From contig OX465600.1 in NCBI GenBank assembly GCA_950022295.1, positions 237,357,782-237,421,781 of the forward strand: a stretch of 64,000 nt of DNA. The letters run 5' to 3'. Numbering within the stretch: position 1 is the first letter of the stretch; every line of letters begins with the position of its first letter. Shown in pieces: positions 63,406-64,000 of the stretch. Origin of the DNA: Bromus sterilis (taxonomy: Eukaryota; Streptophyta; Magnoliopsida; Poales; Poaceae). Under the pieces are notes generated by a model. It was not told where the DNA came from. It ran no database searches and saw only the letters and a program-made list of their open reading frames with translations. Both the position numbers and the translations under genes were made by a program.

Positions 63406-64000
63406 AGTAGTGCATGTAATTGATAACATGTGTTGGTTAAGAATTTGTGTACGCTCATGCTATAAATACTTTGTGATTTGCTCTTGTTAATAATGGTGTT
63501 GGTTGAATTCTAGCTAATGTGGTTGTTACAATAGTTGTCATGTCATGATGATGTTGTTTATACCTGTGTGTGATGCAAATACAGAAAGAAAAAAAAACCT
63601 ATATAATTCTTAGTAATGGCGCACTTGGTTCCTTAGTAATAGCGCACTCATGATGCTCCATTACTGTTTTGGTTAGTAATGGAGCACCAAATGTGCGCCA
63701 TTACTAAGTGCTAGTAGTGGCGTGGTAGTAATGGCGCACCATATGTGCGCCATTAACATGCAAATGAGGTGCTCCATTAATGCCCTTTTTTCCAGTAGTG
63801 TGAGGTTGCTATTCTTTTTTAGTAGTAACTTGCAATAATTTTGAGGTATTGTTTTGAGTAATTTTTGGACTTTTCGTGTCAAGAGCTTTAGCCTATTAGT
63901 GATAGATGTCGTATTTTGGTCAATCCGTGTTTATTTTCAAAACTTACAAAATTAGTTGAGAACTTTAGCTACTAGATGGATCACTACGCTTCTGAGGGGT

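Larger units (their letters stand above)
61311..63800 (+). mobile_element. DTC-2: small non-autonomous CACTA element with cargo
   Basis: 2490 bp. The TIRs CACTACTGGAAAA (61311-61323) and the exact complement (63788-63800) are flanked by the 3-bp duplication TGA (61308-61310, 63801-63803); the uninterrupted sister sequence reads GTAATTGAGGTTGC. Many AATGGCGCAC/GTGCGCCATT repeats fill the first 150 and last 190 bases. There is no transposase. The interior has a C-rich leader exon, an intron and a short coding frame (62986-63405). Confidence 0.92.
55413..64000 (+). mobile_element. RLG-8: Gypsy element with an alternative coding region, 5' part
   Basis: Complete 5' LTR (55413-57057), tRNA-Asp primer site, leader, then an ORF region (57258-58419) unrelated to gag-protease, followed by the same 3' region as its sisters. 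A LINE (about 59149-60907) and DTC-2 (61311-63800) interrupt the 3' region, which continues to the window end. It inserted in RLG-6 at CACGC. The 3' LTR is off the right edge. Confidence 0.85.

Overview
This window is intergenic DNA from a large plant genome, almost certainly a grass of the wheat/barley/rye group (Triticeae). The reasons are a BARE/Angela-type Copia element, several Athila-type Gypsy elements with tRNA-Asp primer sites, a SIRE/Maximus-like Copia element, a 5S-RNA-bearing Cassandra-type TRIM, CACTA transposons and LINEs, stacked inside one another. I see no host gene, tRNA gene, true rRNA gene or CRISPR array. Species cannot be fixed from the sequence. Element labels used here (RLG = Gypsy, RLC = Copia, DTC = CACTA) are local labels, not database names.

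Layout, left half. RLG-1 (1-3904; its 5' part lies outside) sits in a CACTA element, DTC-1 (3905-8866, minus strand). DTC-1 sits in the gag of RLG-2 (8867-25467). RLG-2 is also split by a complete Copia element, RLC-1 (10802-22364, minus strand, perfect target duplication CCCTC), which has an uninterrupted 1318-residue polyprotein. The 3' LTR of RLC-1 is split by a chimeric Cassandra-type element (12451-14801, target duplication CGGTT). RLG-2 itself interrupts the LTR of a minus-strand element (25468-25796), which interrupts another LTR (25797-27146), which sits in a decayed LINE (27147-28153 and 29126-29369). That is about six levels of nesting.

Layout, right half. Two SIRE/Maximus-like Copia elements on the minus strand (29370-31855 and 31856-38088) are followed by RLG-6 (38089-55412). 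RLG-6 is split by RLG-7 (39745-50700, target duplication GTCCT), which carries a 3.4 kb solo LTR (40567-43999) in its 5' LTR. RLG-6 is also split by RLG-8 (55413 to the window end), which carries a 5'-truncated LINE (about 59149-60907) and a small CACTA element, DTC-2 (61311-63800, target duplication TGA).

The repeated Gypsy family (RLG-1, -2, -6, -7, -8) is non-autonomous. It has LTRs of about 1.64 kb (TGATACGTCC...ATCA), a tRNA-Asp primer site, at most a gag-protease reading frame and no reverse transcriptase or integrase, followed by about 2.9 kb of 3' sequence. That 3' sequence holds recurrent small ORFs, hairpins that copy the polypurine-tract motif, and a purine tract. RLG-8 keeps the same frame but replaces gag-protease with an unrelated acidic protein ending in hydrophobic segments.

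The most notable observations are: the Cassandra-type TRIM with two different LTRs; the alternative coding module of RLG-8; an apparent separate promoter, leader and intron upstream of the env-like ORF in RLC-3; a 213 bp inverted repeat in the first intron of the DTC-1 transposase gene; and a 139-codon cargo frame in DTC-2 hidden by one stop codon.
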